Shown: in pieces, positions 9,586 through 21,608 of the stretch
How positions within the stretch are numbered: position 1 is the first letter of the stretch
Layout of the letters: every line of letters starts with the position of its first letter
Assembly: GCA_963971285.1 (NCBI GenBank)
Contig: OZ020246.1
Span: 14,119,217 to 14,183,216, forward strand
Direction: 5' to 3'
Source: Astropecten irregularis
Lineage: Eukaryota; Echinodermata; Asteroidea; Paxillosida; Astropectinidae
Length of the DNA stretch: 64,000 bases
Position numbers and translations under genes: made by a program
Notes under the pieces: generated by a model
What the model was told of the DNA's origin: nothing
The model's database searches: none
Seen by the model: only the letters and a program-made list of their open reading frames with translations

Positions 9586-9959
9586 TGTAGGGTGCACGCC
9601 GGCAAGTAAATAGTCCCAAAATCCGTCAGCCAAACTCATTAATAAAAGTTAAGCACTCAATTTATTTTATTATAAATGAGAGAGTTATGAGTGCTATGAA
9701 AATGAGGGATTGAAGAAGTATGGCACTGGATCTCCTGCCTGGACTCTGGGCTTCCATTTGTGACCATTTGTGATGCAATTGGGTGAGAAAGTGGGTCTAT
9801 TTCAGCCGCTTTGCAGAGGGATGTTGTTTTTTTTGTTTTTTTTAGTAAAAACGGCTTCTTTGACTGGAGTGATCCATACCTTGTTTTAGGGGTGGTCAGC
9901 TGAGAATGATTATTATCTCAAAAATTCAACAGTCAATCCAGCATAAAATGAAAAGAAAA
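9586..9959 (+). mobile_element. Type A element fragment, left edge of the array
   Basis: Homologous to the middle of type A1 units (ATGAATAAAAGTTAAGCACTCAAT-like, GGGTGAGAAAGTGGGTCTAT, TTGACTGGAGTGATCC). It lacks the 5' hairpin and stops at GAAAAGAAAA, where an A1 unit would continue TGAAAGG. At that point the type B element begins with CTAGACC, so B inserted between A and T of the A1 sequence. Confidence 0.75.
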
Positions 9960-10574
9960 CTAGACCTGTGTTTGTTGACAAACACTGAGCTGTTTCGCGT
10001 ATGTTTTAAAAATAATATGAAAAACAAACATGAACGCAATTGGCCCAGTACAGAGAAATAGCGGTGTTTAAATTGTCGTAAACAACTACATGTATCAGGA
10101 GCGTCGTCACTCGTCCACCCATACTCGTACACTGTATACAAATTGGTGTACATACAGTACACATGCCCATGAGAAACACAGAATAGCCGAGTCTATTATA
10201 GACCAGCGCGCGTAGTATGTATGGTTGTGCATATGGGCGGTGGAAAAAACAAAATGATTGATTTTCTAGCTATGTCGTGCTCCGTTCACGTGTACACAAT
10301 TGGCGCACTACTATAGATAGCCATATGAGCGGTCCAAAAAGTTCCAAAGACCGTGTTTTGTGTTATGTTTGACTCTAAATGGCAAAATTAATTATTCAAA
10401 AAATCAATAAAAAATCAGTCGATGACGTCATCGTGACGTTACTTCACATTTGGAATAGAAATAGCATTTCCTACCTACCCACCAAGTTTCATCATGATCG
10501 GATATTCGCTTATATGTTTTTCTGGGAAAAAATGGCAAAATTTAATATTCAAAAATCAAAAAAAAATCAGCCGA

Positions 10575-10593
10575 TGACGTCATCGTGACGTCA
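10575..10593. promoter_or_regulatory. Paired TGACGTCA sites, 11-bp spacing (type B example)
   Basis: TGACGTCATCGTGACGTCA holds two full cAMP-response-element palindromes whose starts are 11 bp apart, about one helical turn. The same spacing recurs in all element types here. Confidence 0.6.
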
Positions 10594-10804
10594 CTTCAGA
10601 TTGAGGATACTAGTACCATTCCCTACATATCCACCAAGTTTCATCACCATCGGATATTCCCTTATATGTGAATCAGAAAATCGGCTTTTTGATGACGTCA
10701 TCATGACGTCACCACTTTTTGGTATTTTATGGCACGTGCCTATAGCCTAACAAACATTTTACCGAAAAAATTTCGAAAATACGATTTGTCGTTCATGAGA
10801 TATA

Positions 10805-11392
10805 ATAATAATAATAATAGTTTATTTTTATAAAGCGCATTACATCATTAAAATAAAATCTCAATGCGCTTAACAAAGTAAGTTAATAACATGATCATAA
10901 AACATAGAAGTTCATTAAGGGTCATTTAAAATATTTTAGAAAACAATTATTAATAATACTACACATTAAGCACTCATTAGAAAAACATTTAGAATAATTA
11001 AAATCTAAGGTGAAACAGAAACATTGATTAAAATACACATTTAGACTCAATGGACAAAAAAATAAAATATACACACAATTATTTTACGGTTGATCAGAAA
11101 CCAACAAGTTAAGACTCATTTAAAATGCATTTAAAATACAAAAGTTTACAGTGGATTAGAAATTCATTTAGATTAAAATCACAATCACTGGAATATTACT
11201 TAAAAACCTGACGAAAATAATATGTTTTAAGTGCTGATTTAAAAGATGAAAAAGAAGGTGCATTTCGAATAAAATAAGGAAGTGTATTCCACACACTGGG
11301 TGCTGAAACTGAGAATGCACGCCTGCCATAATGTTTCTGATTAAAACGAGGCTGAACTAAGCGTGTTTCAGTGGAAGAGCGAGTGAATATTA
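10805..11392 (-). pseudogene. 5'-truncated CR1/L2-like LINE inserted in the type B element
   Basis: The insertion is flanked by the 8-bp duplication GAGATATA (10797-10804 and 11393-11400); the uninterrupted site can be read at 59024-59040 in another B copy. On the minus strand the frame 11392-11196 encodes the end of a non-LTR polymerase: TRSSTETRLVQPRFNQ, then YGRRAFSVSAPSVWNTLPYF, IRNAPSFSSFKSALKTYYF and a stop. The RAFSV-AP--WN-LP--IR-A-S--SFK--LKT motif is typical of CR1/Daphne/L2-type LINEs. A 3' UTR follows, ending in a (TTA)n tail at 10805-10819. It is dead on arrival: only the last 65 codons remain. Confidence 0.9.
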
Positions 11393-11747
11393 GAGATATA
11401 AAGAAAAGGTCCAAAAATTGAATAATTCGTATAAAATCGCACGATGACGTCATCAACACGTGACTGCAATTTTTGTCTATAACACGTCCCCATATACTTA
11501 CATACCAAGTTTGAGTTGCATCGGACTTGCCGTTCCGGAGTTAAAGAGCCCTAAAATTTGCACTTTTATGATTACGTAACTGTGCACGTGATGACGTCAC
11601 GATGACGTACATACGCGGGACACTATTCGGGGTGCTGGTCTAACTATGTGCCAAGTATGAAGTTAATCGGACTTGGCATAATGGTAGAAGTGACTTGTAG
11701 AAAATCCCTGTGTTAAGTCTATGGGAAAAAAGTGGAAAAAGAAAAAA

Positions 11748-13114
11748 CTAGAGGTTGTGTCTGTTGAAAACAGAACACATGGCTTTTCCGCATATGATAT
11801 AAAATATTTCTCAAATTAAATACACATCGCTGATGTTGTTTGATTCAGCAAATAAATGATATCGTCTTCGGGAAATGATTTCTCGTTTTAATCAAAAGAG
11901 GGCGTTATTCAAAACCGTGCGCTCGGAAAACTGAATCCTGCATTACGGGTGCAGCCAAGTAAATACATGTAGTGGCAAAATGGGTCCGCCGGCCGAGCTC
12001 ATGAATAAAAGTTAAGCACTCAATATATTTGAAATAAGAGAGTTGTGAGAGCTATGAAAATGAAGGATTGAAGAAATATGGCACTGGACCTCCTGCCTGG
12101 TCTCCGGGCTTCCATTTGTGACCATTTTTGATGCAATTGGGTGAGAAAGTGGGTCTATTTCAGCCGCTTTGCAGAGGGATGTTTTTTTTTAATGGCTTCT
12201 TTGACTGGAGTGATCCGTACCTTGTTTTAGGGGTGGTCAGCTGAGAATGAGTATAACTCAAAAATTCAACGGTCACCCTACCATAAAATGAAAAGGAAAT
12301 GAAAGGTTACATGTTCATCATCATTTTTCTGTGCAACTTGAACAGCTGTGAGAGTTCTGTATATTTTTTAACGATTTTTGAAGTTTGGGGATTTATCACC
12401 GTTGTCCGCGGGAGTTTATTTACTTGGGTGCAACCTTACGTACTGAAAACGGTATAAGTAGATTGCTGCGCGTGCGTGGTTGTCTGGTCAAAACACGGCT
12501 CAAAACCAGCATTTACGCTGCATTGCTGGCAACTATGATAAGGAAGTTAATAAAAAAGCGGCATATATAATCCAGGCAATCAATCATTTGAACGCGCCTT
12601 GTATTTATGTTGTTTAAATCGTATGTTTTATTTAATGACCAATATTTTCACGTACAGAGCAACCTAAATCGATAGCATTTCGATTAAGATTTGGTGCTGG
12701 TATTTAATGATATATAAAAGGAATTACGTGCAAACTATGGCAAGTTGTAAACGACGTTTTGTGTCACGCAATCGGACATGTGCATTGTATGTTACAAACA
12801 GTGAATTGCGTACGTAGGCCTACATGTACACTGTACATAGTGCATGAGAAATTGATCGAGCTTTATGTTTAGTACAACGACCATGTTCACGTAATCTGTG
12901 TACAAAGTGAACGGGCTATAAAATATTTTTAAAAAATCATATAAAATCAAGTTTTGACGTCATGATGGTGAAAAGTTTCGGGGCACAACTACCCTATATG
13001 GACTTCATTCAGACCAAGTTTGGTTAAGATCGGCTGTTTTAAAGTAACCAAAGTGCCGCGCAGAAAAATCTGTGTACAAAGTCTATGGGCCACAGAACAA
13101 ACTCAAAAAAAATA
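11748..13114 (+). mobile_element. Type A1 hairpin element, copy 1 (1367 bp)
   Basis: Starts CTAGAGG and a 5' hairpin with arms TGTGTCTGTT / AACAG-A-ACACA and loop GAA, then GGCTTTTCCGC. By eye it matches the unit at 15267-16633 base for base, same length. It ends ACTCAAAAAAAATA just before the next CTAG, without a 3' hairpin. A 61-codon open frame in the middle recurs in copies but shows no domain and is taken as chance. Confidence 0.87.
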
Positions 13115-13381
13115 CTAGAGGTTGTGTCTGTTGAAAACAGAACACATGGCTTTTCCGCATATGATATAAAATATTTCTCAAATTAATACACATCACGTAT
13201 TTTGTTTGATTAAGACATAATGGTTTAAAAGTGACCATGTCTCAATGTAAAACTTAGTTTAACACAATTAGTTGCAGGGTTAATAGCCCCTAATTGAAGA
13301 CACTGTCATTCAGTTGGACATACAATGACATCATTATGATGACGTTGGAGAACCTGAGTGGTTTTGAGGATACATCATTAT

Positions 13382-13612
13382 ACAAATGACACAAAATCAT
13401 TTTGCGAATACAAAATCATTAGCGTATACAACATCATTCGCGAATACAACATCATTAGCCAATACAAAATCATTTGCGAATACAAATTCATTTGCAAATA
13501 GAAAATCATTAGCGAATACAAAATCATTTGCGATTACAAAATCATTGCGAGTACGTAATCATTTTTCGTATTCATTTGTCGAAGACGATATCATATGCGA
13601 ATATGCAAAATG
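13382..13612 (+). repeat. Degenerate 18-bp array (AATACAAAATCATTTGCG)
   Basis: About a dozen units of AATACAAAATCATT with GCG variants. The last units switch orientation, so CATATGCGAATATGCAAAATG forms partial inverted repeats. The open frame across it, rich in ANTKSF-like repeats, follows from an 18-bp period and is not evidence of a gene. Confidence 0.85.
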
Positions 13613-13625
13613 ATTTTGTTTTCGT

Positions 13626-13861
13626 AAACATTGCGTCAACTCGCAAACATTACGTCAACTCGCAAACATAACATCAACTCACAAACATTACATCAACTCG
13701 CAAACATTGCATCAACTCGCAAACATTGCGTCAACTCGCAAACATTACGTCAACTCGCAAACATTACGTCAACTCACAAACATTACGTCAACTCGCAAAC
13801 ATTACGTCAACTCGCAAACATTGCGTCAACTCAAAAACATTGCGTCAACTCAAAAACATTT
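13626..13861 (+). repeat. 19-bp array (AAACATTACGTCAACTCGC), 12 copies
   Basis: Regular 19-bp units with variants at ACG/GCG/ACA and CGC/CAC/CAA. Open frames of 64 and 79 codons cross it only because the unit lacks stops in those frames. Confidence 0.92.
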
Positions 13862-14224
13862 TGTGAATAATTCTGAAAAGTCAACAGACATACGGACTTG
13901 ACAATGAACATGTAAGTTTTACATACTGTATACAATGTTTTACACATGTTTTGGGAAATTGAGCCAATCGAGCATCACATCGTATGTTTTACTATGACCA
14001 TTATTTTCATGTCAATCGGGTAGAGTGAGAAAGATTGAACAATTTCTAAAAAATTAAGTGATGAAGTTGTCATGACTTCATAATTACAATCGCCAACCTC
14101 TATTTCCCAAACCTACCAATTTTCGAGGCGATCGGCCGTTCCTTCTATGTGTTATTAAAATTGTTTGAAAATGATATAAAAAAAAGACATACTTGCATTG
14201 TCTATGAGGGAAAATATAGTTTTG

Positions 14225-14460
14225 AGTCAACGGTCACTCGGACATCACGTCCCGGCCCAGTGCGCAAGCCACCGTTGGGCCGCCGGCGGTTCAGCAGCGG
14301 CTAAGCGGCATTGGCACGCCGCCCATTCACCGACCGTGTTCCGCCGGTGCATGGTGGTTGCCACTATGAAACGGCCGTGTAAAACGGACCACCGTGTACT
14401 AACAACGGTCGTCCAGCCGAGGTCGGGCCGATGGGGGACCGACGCTGACTGCATTTTGCA
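14225..14460. other. GC-rich segment inside type A2
   Basis: Sharp rise in GC and CpG (CCGGCCCAG, GGGCCGCCGGCGG, CCGCCGGTGCATGGTGG) in an otherwise AT-rich element, with several partial inverted repeats around CCACCGT/ACGGTGG. Both strands are open for short distances, with no domain. It recurs at 47671-47906 and, slightly diverged, at 63010-63215. Confidence 0.6.
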
Positions 14461-15239
14461 TTTAAATAGGCCTACGGAATAGAATATTATACAAAATTAT
14501 ATCGAGAACATGAAATCACTCTGATGACACTAAAGTCTAGGGGAAAGGACGTGACATATTGAATTTGTTCATGTGTAAAACTTATCATATTGCCACGTAC
14601 AGAAAAACAAAACAAATTATGGATCATTGCACTTTGCCATACAACTCTTCCAAAGAACTAAGTTGTACATTATAGCTAATATTCACGCGACCCATAAAAT
14701 TACGTACAATACTCCGCAACCTACATCGATAGCATTTCGATATTTGGTGCTGGTATTTAACGATATATAAAAAGTCTTACATGAAAATGTCTATGGCAAG
14801 ATTATAAACGAAGTTTCGATCGAGTCACGCAATCCGCGGACATTATTATGAATGCCATACACACACAGTGCAGTGAAATACATACGTGTAGTGCAGTGTA
14901 CATGTATGGGGAGAGTTGAGTCATTCGAGTATCGTATGTTTTGTACATGACCATATTGTCACGTAATCTGTGTACAAAGTTAACGGGCTGTGAGAAATAT
15001 TTAAAAATTCATATAAAATCAAGTCATAACGTCATGATGTCCAAAAGTTTCGGGAGACAACTACCCTATATGGACTTCCTTCAGACCAAGTTTGGTTAAT
15101 ATCGGCTGTCTAAAAATGACCAAAGTGGGGTCCAGAATGCCCCTGTGCTTTGTCTATGGGAATTTTGGCGACAAGAAGAGGAAGAGGAAGAAGAGGAAGA
15201 AGAAGAAGAAAAAAGAAAAAAAAACAGAACAGAAATAAA

Positions 15240-15264
15240 GGCTTTTCGCTTGCGCGAAAAAGCC
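15240..15264 (+). other. 3' terminal hairpin of A2 copy 1
   Basis: GGCTTTTCGC, loop TTGC, GCGAAAAAGCC, with one bulged base. The left arm matches the element's 5' box GGCTTTTCCGC. AA and the next CTAGA follow directly. Confidence 0.85.
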
Positions 15265-15266
15265 AA

Positions 15267-16633
15267 CTAGAGGTTGTGTCTGTTGAAAACAGAACACATG
15301 GCTTTTCCGCATATGATATAAAATATTTCTCAAATTAAATACACATCGCTGATGTTGTTTGATTCAGCAAATAAATGATATCGTCTTCGGGAAATGATTT
15401 CTCGTTTTAATCAAAAGAGGGCGTTATTCAAAACCGTGCGCTCGGAAAACTGAATCCTGCATTACGGGTGCAGCCAAGTAAATACATGTAGTGGCAAAAT
15501 GGGTCCGCCGGCCGAGCTCATGAATAAAAGTTAAGCACTCAATATATTTGAAATAAGAGAGTTGTGAGAGCTATGAAAATGAAGGATTGAAGAAATATGG
15601 CACTGGACCTCCTGCCTGGTCTCCGGGCTTCCATTTGTGACCATTTTTGATGCAATTGGGTGAGAAAGTGGGTCTATTTCAGCCGCTTTGCAGAGGGATG
15701 TTTTTTTTTAATGGCTTCTTTGACTGGAGTGATCCGTACCTTGTTTTAGGGGTGGTCAGCTGAGAATGAGTATAACTCAAAAATTCAACGGTCACCCTAC
15801 CATAAAATGAAAAGGAAATGAAAGGTTACATGTTCATCATCATTTTTCTGTGCAACTTGAACAGCTGTGAGAGTTCTGTATATTTTTTAACGATTTTTGA
15901 AGTTTGGGGATTTATCACCGTTGTCCGCGGGAGTTTATTTACTTGGGTGCAACCTTACGTACTGAAAACGGTATAAGTAGATTGCTGCGCGTGCGTGGTT
16001 GTCTGGTCAAAACACGGCTCAAAACCAGCATTTACGCTGCATTGCTGGCAACTATGATAAGGAAGTTAATAAAAAAGCGGCATATATAATCCAGGCAATC
16101 AATCATTTGAACGCGCCTTGTATTTATGTTGTTTAAATCGTATGTTTTATTTAATGACCAATATTTTCACGTACAGAGCAACCTAAATCGATAGCATTTC
16201 GATTAAGATTTGGTGCTGGTATTTAATGATATATAAAAGGAATTACGTGCAAACTATGGCAAGTTGTAAACGACGTTTTGTGTCACGCAATCGGACATGT
16301 GCATTGTATGTTACAAACAGTGAATTGCGTACGTAGGCCTACATGTACACTGTACATAGTGCATGAGAAATTGATCGAGCTTTATGTTTAGTACAACGAC
16401 CATGTTCACGTAATCTGTGTACAAAGTGAACGGGCTATAAAATATTTTTAAAAAATCATATAAAATCAAGTTTTGACGTCATGATGGTGAAAAGTTTCGG
16501 GGCACAACTACCCTATATGGACTTCATTCAGACCAAGTTTGGTTAAGATCGGCTGTTTTAAAGTAACCAAAGTGCCGCGCAGAAAAATCTGTGTACAAAG
16601 TCTATGGGCCACAGAACAAACTCAAAAAAAATA
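15267..16633 (+). mobile_element. Type A1 hairpin element, copy 2 (1367 bp)
   Basis: Indistinguishable by eye from 11748-13114 and nearly so from 48713-50079. Starts at the CTAG after the A2 3' hairpin and ends in the A1 A-rich tail with no 3' hairpin of its own. Identical A1 copies therefore flank A2 copy 1 on both sides. Confidence 0.87.
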
Positions 16634-17968
16634 CTAGAGGTTGTGTCTGTTGAAAACAGAACACATGGCTTTTCCGCATATGATATAAAATATTTCTCAA
16701 ATTAAATACACATCGCTGATGTTGTTTGATTCAGCAAATAAATGATATCGTCTTCGGGAAATGATTTCTCGTTTTCAAATCAAAAGAGGGCGTTATTCAA
16801 AACCGTGCGCTCGGAAAATACGGGTGCAGCCAAGTAAATACATGTAGTGGCAAAATGGGTCCGCCGAGCTCATGAATAAAAGTTAAGCACTCAATTTATT
16901 TGAAATAAGAGAGTTGTGAGAGCTATGAAAATGAAGGATTGAAGAAATACGGCACTGGGCCTCCTGCCTGGACTCTGGGCTTCCATTTGCGACCATTTTT
17001 GATGCAATTGGGTGAGAAAGTGGGTCTATTTCAGCCGCTTTGCAGAGGGATGTTTTTTTTGTATGGCTTCTTTGACTGGAGTGATCCGTACCTTGTTTTA
17101 GGGGTGGTCAGCTGAGAATGAGTATAACTCAAAAATTCAACCGTCACCCTACCATAAAATGAAAAGAAAATGAAAGGTTACATGTTCATCATCATTTTTC
17201 TGTGCAACTTGAACAGCTGTGAGAGTTCTGTATATTTTTTTACGATTTTTGAAGTTTGGGGATTTATCACTGTTGACCGCGGGAGTTTATTTACTTACTG
17301 AAAACGGTATAAGTAGATTGCTGCGCGTGCGCGGTTGTCTGGTCAAAACACGGGTCAAAATCAGCATTTACGCTGCTTTGCTGGCAACTATGATAAGGAA
17401 GTAAATAAAAAAGCGGCATATATAATCCAGGCAATCAAACATCTGAACGCGCCTTGTATTTATGTTGGTTAAATCGTATGTTTTATTTAATGACCAATAT
17501 TTTCACGTACAGAGCAACCTACATCGATAGCATTTCGATTAAGATTTGGTGCTGGTATTTAATGATATATAAAAGGAATTACGTGCAAACTATGGCAAGT
17601 GTAAACGACGTTTTGTATCACGCAATCGGACATGTGCATTGTATGTTATACACAGTGAATTGCGTACGTAGGCCTACATGTACACTGTACATAGTGTATG
17701 GGGAATTGATCGAGCTTTATGTTTAGTACAACGACCATGTTCACGTAATCTGTGTACAAAGTGAACGGGCTAGTTTGATAATTAAAAAAATCATATAAAA
17801 TCAAGTTTTGACGTCATGATGACGAAAAGTTTCGGGGAACAACTACCCTATATGGACTTCATTCAGACCAAGTTTGGTTAAGATCGGCTGTTTCAAAGTG
17901 ACCAAAGTGCCGCGGACAAAAATCTGTGTACAAAGTCTATGGGCCACAGAAGAAACTCAAAAAAAATA
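16634..17968 (+). mobile_element. Type A1 hairpin element, copy 3 (1335 bp)
   Basis: Same order of landmarks as copy 1, with small deletions (CTGAATCCTGCATT missing after CTCGGAAAA; GGGTGCAACCTTACG missing near 17296) and scattered substitutions. Confidence 0.87.
17566..17576 (+). promoter_or_regulatory. TATA-like word TATATAAAAGG (type A1 example)
   Basis: A good match to an animal TATA box, kept in A1 units; A2 carries TATATAAAAAG at the same place. A transcript from here would cover the last third of the unit. There is no initiator or expression evidence. Confidence 0.3.
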
Positions 17969-19319
17969 CTAGAGGTTGTGTCTGTTGAAAACAGAACACA
18001 TGGCTTTTCCGCATATGATATAGAATATTTCTCAAATTAAATACACATCGCTGATGTTGTTTGATTCAGCAAATAAATGATATCGTCTTCGGGAAATGAT
18101 TTCTCGTTTTAATCAAAAGAGGGCGTTATTCAAAACCGTGCGCTCGGAAAATACGGGTGCAGCCAAGTAAATACATGTAGTGGCAAAATGGGTCCGCCGA
18201 GCTCATGAATAAAAGTTAAGCACTCAATATATTTGAAATAAGAGAGTTGTAAGAGCTATGAAAATGAAGGATTTAAGTAATACGGCACTGGACCTCCTGC
18301 CCGGTCTCTGGGCTTCCATTTGTGACCATTTTTGATGCAATTGGGTGAGAAAGTGGGTCTATTTCAGCCGCTTTGCAGAGGGATGTTTTTTTTTTAAATG
18401 GCTTCTTTGACGGGAGTGATCCGTACCCTTGTTTTAGGGATGGTCAGCTGAGAATGAGTATAACTCAAAAATTCAACGGTCACCCTACCATAAAATGAAA
18501 AGAAAATGAAAGGTTACATGTTCATCATCATTTTTCTGTGCAACTTGAACAGCTGTGAGAGTTCTGTATATTTTTTAACGATTTTTGAAGTTTGGGGACT
18601 TATCACTGTTGTCCACGGGAGTTTATTTACTTGGGTGCAACCTTACGTACTGAAAACGGTATAAGTAGATTGCTGCGCGTGCGTGGTTGTCTGGTCAAAA
18701 CACGGCTCAAAATCAGCATTACGCTGCTTTGCTGGCAACTATGATAAGGAAGTAAATAAAAAAACGGCATATATAATCCAGGCAATCAAACATCTCAACG
18801 CGCCTTGTATTTATGTTGTTGACATCGTATGTTTTATTTAATGACCAATATTTTCACGTACAGAGCAACCTACATCGATAACATTTCGATTAAGATTTGG
18901 TGCTGGTATTTAATGATATATAAAAGGAATTACGTGCAAACTATGGCAAGTGTAAACGACGTTTTGTATCACGCAATCGGACATGTGCATTGTATGTTAC
19001 AAACAGTGAATTGCGTACGCAGGCCTACATGTACACTGTACATAGTGTATGGGGAATTGATCGAGCTTTATGTTTAGTACAACGACCATGTTCACGTAAT
19101 CTGTGTACAAAGTGAACGGGCTAGTTTGATAATTAAAAAAATCATATAAAATCAAGTTTTGACGTCATGATGACGAAAAGTTTCGGGGAACAACTACCCT
19201 ATATGGACTTCATTCAGACCAAGTTTGGTTAAGATCGGCTGTTTCAAAGTGACCAAAGTGCCGCGGACAAAAATCTGTGTACAAAGTCTATGGGCCACAG
19301 CACAAACTCAAAAAAAATA
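17969..19319 (+). mobile_element. Type A1 hairpin element, copy 4 (1351 bp)
   Basis: A1 landmarks complete, 5' hairpin intact, no 3' hairpin. Close to copy 5, with which it shares GACGAAAAGTTTCGGGGAAC. Confidence 0.87.
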
Positions 19320-20668
19320 CTAGAGGTTGTGTCTGTTGAAAACAGAACACATGGCTTTTCCGCATATGATATAAAATATTTCTCAAATTAAATACACATC
19401 GCTGATGTTGTTTGATTCAGCAAAAAAATGATATCGTCTTCGGGAAATGATTTCTCGTTTTAATCAAAAGAGGGCGTTATTCAAAACCGTGCGCTCGGAA
19501 AATACGGGTGCAGCCAAGTAAATACATGTAGTGGCAAAGTGGGTCCGCCGAGCTCATGAATAAAAGTTAAGCACTCAATATATTTGAAATAAGAGAGTTG
19601 TAAGAGCTATGAAAATGAAGGATTGAAGAAATATGGCACTGGACCTCCTGCCCGGTCTCTGGGCTTCCATTTGTGACCATTTTTGATGCAATTGGGTGAG
19701 AAAGTGGGTCTATTTCAGCCGCTTTGCAGAGGGATGTTTTTTTTTAATGGCTTCTTTGACTGGAGTGATCCGTACCTTGTTTTAGGGGTGGTCAGCTGAG
19801 AATGAGTTTAACTCAAAAATTCAACGGTCTCCCTACCATAAAATGAAAAGAAAATGAAAGGTTACATGTTCATCATCACTTTTCTGTGCAACTTGAACAG
19901 CTGTGAGAGTTCTGTATATTTTTTAACGATTTTTGAAGTTTGGGGATTTATCACTGTTGTCCACGGGAGTTTATTTACTTGGGTGCAACCTTACGTACTG
20001 AAAACGGTATAAGTAGATTGCTGCGCGTGCGTGGTTGTCTGGTCAAAACACGGCTCAAAATCAGCATTTACGCTGCTTTGCTGGCAACTATGGTAAGGAA
20101 GTAAATAAAAAAACGGCATATATAATCCAGGCAATCAAACATCTCAACGCGCCTTGTATTTATGTTGTTTAAATCGTATGTTTTATTTAATGACCAATAT
20201 TTTCACGTACAGAGCAACCTACATCGATAGCATTTCGATTAAGATTTGGTGCTGGTATTTAATGATATATAAAAGGAATTACGTGCAAACTATGGCAAGT
20301 GTAAACGACGTTTTGTATCACGCAATCGGACATGTGCATTGTATGTTACAAACAGTGAATTGCGTACGCAGGCCTACATGTACACTGTACATAGTGTATG
20401 GGGAATTGATCAAGCTTTATGTTTAGTACAACGACCATGTTCACGTAATCTGTGTACAAAGTGAACGGGCTAGTTTGATAATTAAAAAAATCATATAAAA
20501 TCAAGTTTTGACGTCATGATGACGAAAAGTTTCGGGGAACAACTACCCTATATGGACTTCATTCAGACCAAGTTTGGTTAAGATCGGCTGTTTCAAAGTG
20601 ACCAAAGTGCCGCGGACAAAAATCTGTGTACAAAGTCTATGGGCCACAGCACAAACTCAAAAAAAATA
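19320..20668 (+). mobile_element. Type A1 hairpin element, copy 5 (1349 bp)
   Basis: Close to copy 4. Ends CTCAAAAAAAATA before a type D unit, so copies 2-5 form a four-unit A1 run closed by D. Confidence 0.87.
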
Positions 20669-20759
20669 CTAGACATCTATGGCTGTTGCAAACAGCACAT
20701 AGGGCTTTTTCGCAAATGATATTATAAATTGAATTACAAATATTAACTGTTATACAAAG

Positions 20760-21310
20760 AAAGGAATCCCTGAGTGGACAATTGAAAAAGGAATCATGAT
20801 CCTAGATCTTACGAATTTGGAATGAGGAGCTACTTCCTGTTTAACCGGAAGTAGAGGTCACAGAGGTCAAGCATTGTGTCTCACAGAAAAACCTTGCCTA
20901 ACATTCACTTTTGGTGAAAGAATAATGATCCTAGCTCTTACCACTTTTAAATGAGTAGCCACTTCCGGTTTGACCGGAAGTATATGTCAATGGGGTCAAG
21001 CAATATAACAAAAATTAAAGACCTTGCCTAACATTGACCTTTGGTGAAAGAATAATGATTAAAACTCTAACCAATTTTAAATGAGGAGCTACTTCCTGTT
21101 TGACCGGAAGTAGAGGTCACAGGGGTCAACCAATGTATCACAAAGAAGGACCTTGCCTAACATTCACTTTTGGTGAAAGAATCATGATCCTAGCTCTGAC
21201 CACTTTTAAATGAGGAGCTACTTCCTGTTTGACCGGAAGTAGAGGTCACAGAGGTCAAGCAATGTGTCACAAAGAAAGACCCCGCCTAACAATCACTTTT
21301 GGTGAAAGAA
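20760..21310 (+). repeat. 129-bp tandem repeats (4 copies) in D copy 1
   Basis: The landmark GAGGAGC-like word recurs at 20824, 20953, 21083 and 21212. Each unit holds ACTTCCTGTTTGACCGGAAGT followed by AGGTCACAGAGGTCAAG, then GACCTTGCCTAACATTCAC. Confidence 0.9.
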
Positions 21311-21583
21311 TCAACTTAATATCTCAAACCGTTGATTTTTTGTTGATTTTTAAAGATTTTGATTATTAAATTTAAATCGCTTGTCACGTGACACCTGATA
21401 ACGTCATAATGATGAAAAGTTTCGGGAGACAACTACCCTATATGGACTTCCTTCAGACCAAGTTTGGTTAAAATCGGCTGTTTAAAAATGACCAAAGTGC
21501 CGCAGACATTGCCCCTGTACAAAGTCTATGGGAAATCAAAATGGAAGAAGAAGAAAAAAAAAAAAAAACAGAACAAAAACAAA

Positions 21584-21608
21584 GGGTTTTCGCTCACGCG
21601 AAAAACCC
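21584..21608 (+). other. 3' terminal hairpin of D copy 1
   Basis: GGGTTTTCGC, loop TCAC, GCGAAAAACCC, with one bulged base. Preceded by CAGAACAAAAACAAA. Confidence 0.85.

Larger units (their letters stand above)
9960..11747 (+). mobile_element. Type B hairpin element, copy 1 (carries a LINE insertion)
   Basis: Starts CTAGACC, then a perfect 5' palindrome GTGTTTGTTGACAAACAC and the box GAGCTGTTTCGCG. The body has repeated modules of paired TGACGTCA sites followed by CCAAGTTTCATCA--ATCGG and TATATG words. It ends in an A-rich tail without a 3' hairpin, where the next element starts. Without the LINE at 10805-11392 its length (about 1.19 kb) matches the other B copies. Confidence 0.85.
13115..15266 (+). 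mobile_element. Type A2 hairpin element, copy 1 (2152 bp)
   Basis: Has the type A 5' hairpin and box, then in order: an 18-bp array, a 19-bp array, a GC-rich segment, AT-rich sequence with a TATATAAAAAG word, the GTTTCGGGAGACAACTACCC and CCAAGTTTGGTTAA--ATCGGCTG words shared by all A types, a GAGGAA purine tract, a CAGAACAGAA box, and a 3' hairpin at 15240-15264. Complete by these criteria. Confidence 0.87.

Noticed and set aside
9228-9639. 125-codon minus frame and its overlapping partners
   Set aside because: Frames are open in several phases on both strands, no recognisable domain or splice sites, and the stretch partly overlaps a decayed MITE and the start of the type A fragment.
13626-13861. 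CRISPR-like array
   Set aside because: The 19-bp units are contiguous with no unique spacers, in an animal-type genome and with no cas genes.
13386-13901. Repeat-rich proteins encoded by the 18-bp and 19-bp arrays
   Set aside because: An 18-bp period keeps any stop-free frame open, and the 19-bp period opens all frames in turn. There is no start context or homology.
14225-14460. rRNA or tRNA gene in the GC-rich segment
   Set aside because: No tRNA cloverleaf boxes or rRNA core words could be read on either strand.
17454-20426. 82-90 codon frames repeated in A1 units (MTNIFTYRATYIDS type)
   Set aside because: Broken in other A1 copies by single-base indels without any sign of selection on the frame; no known domain.
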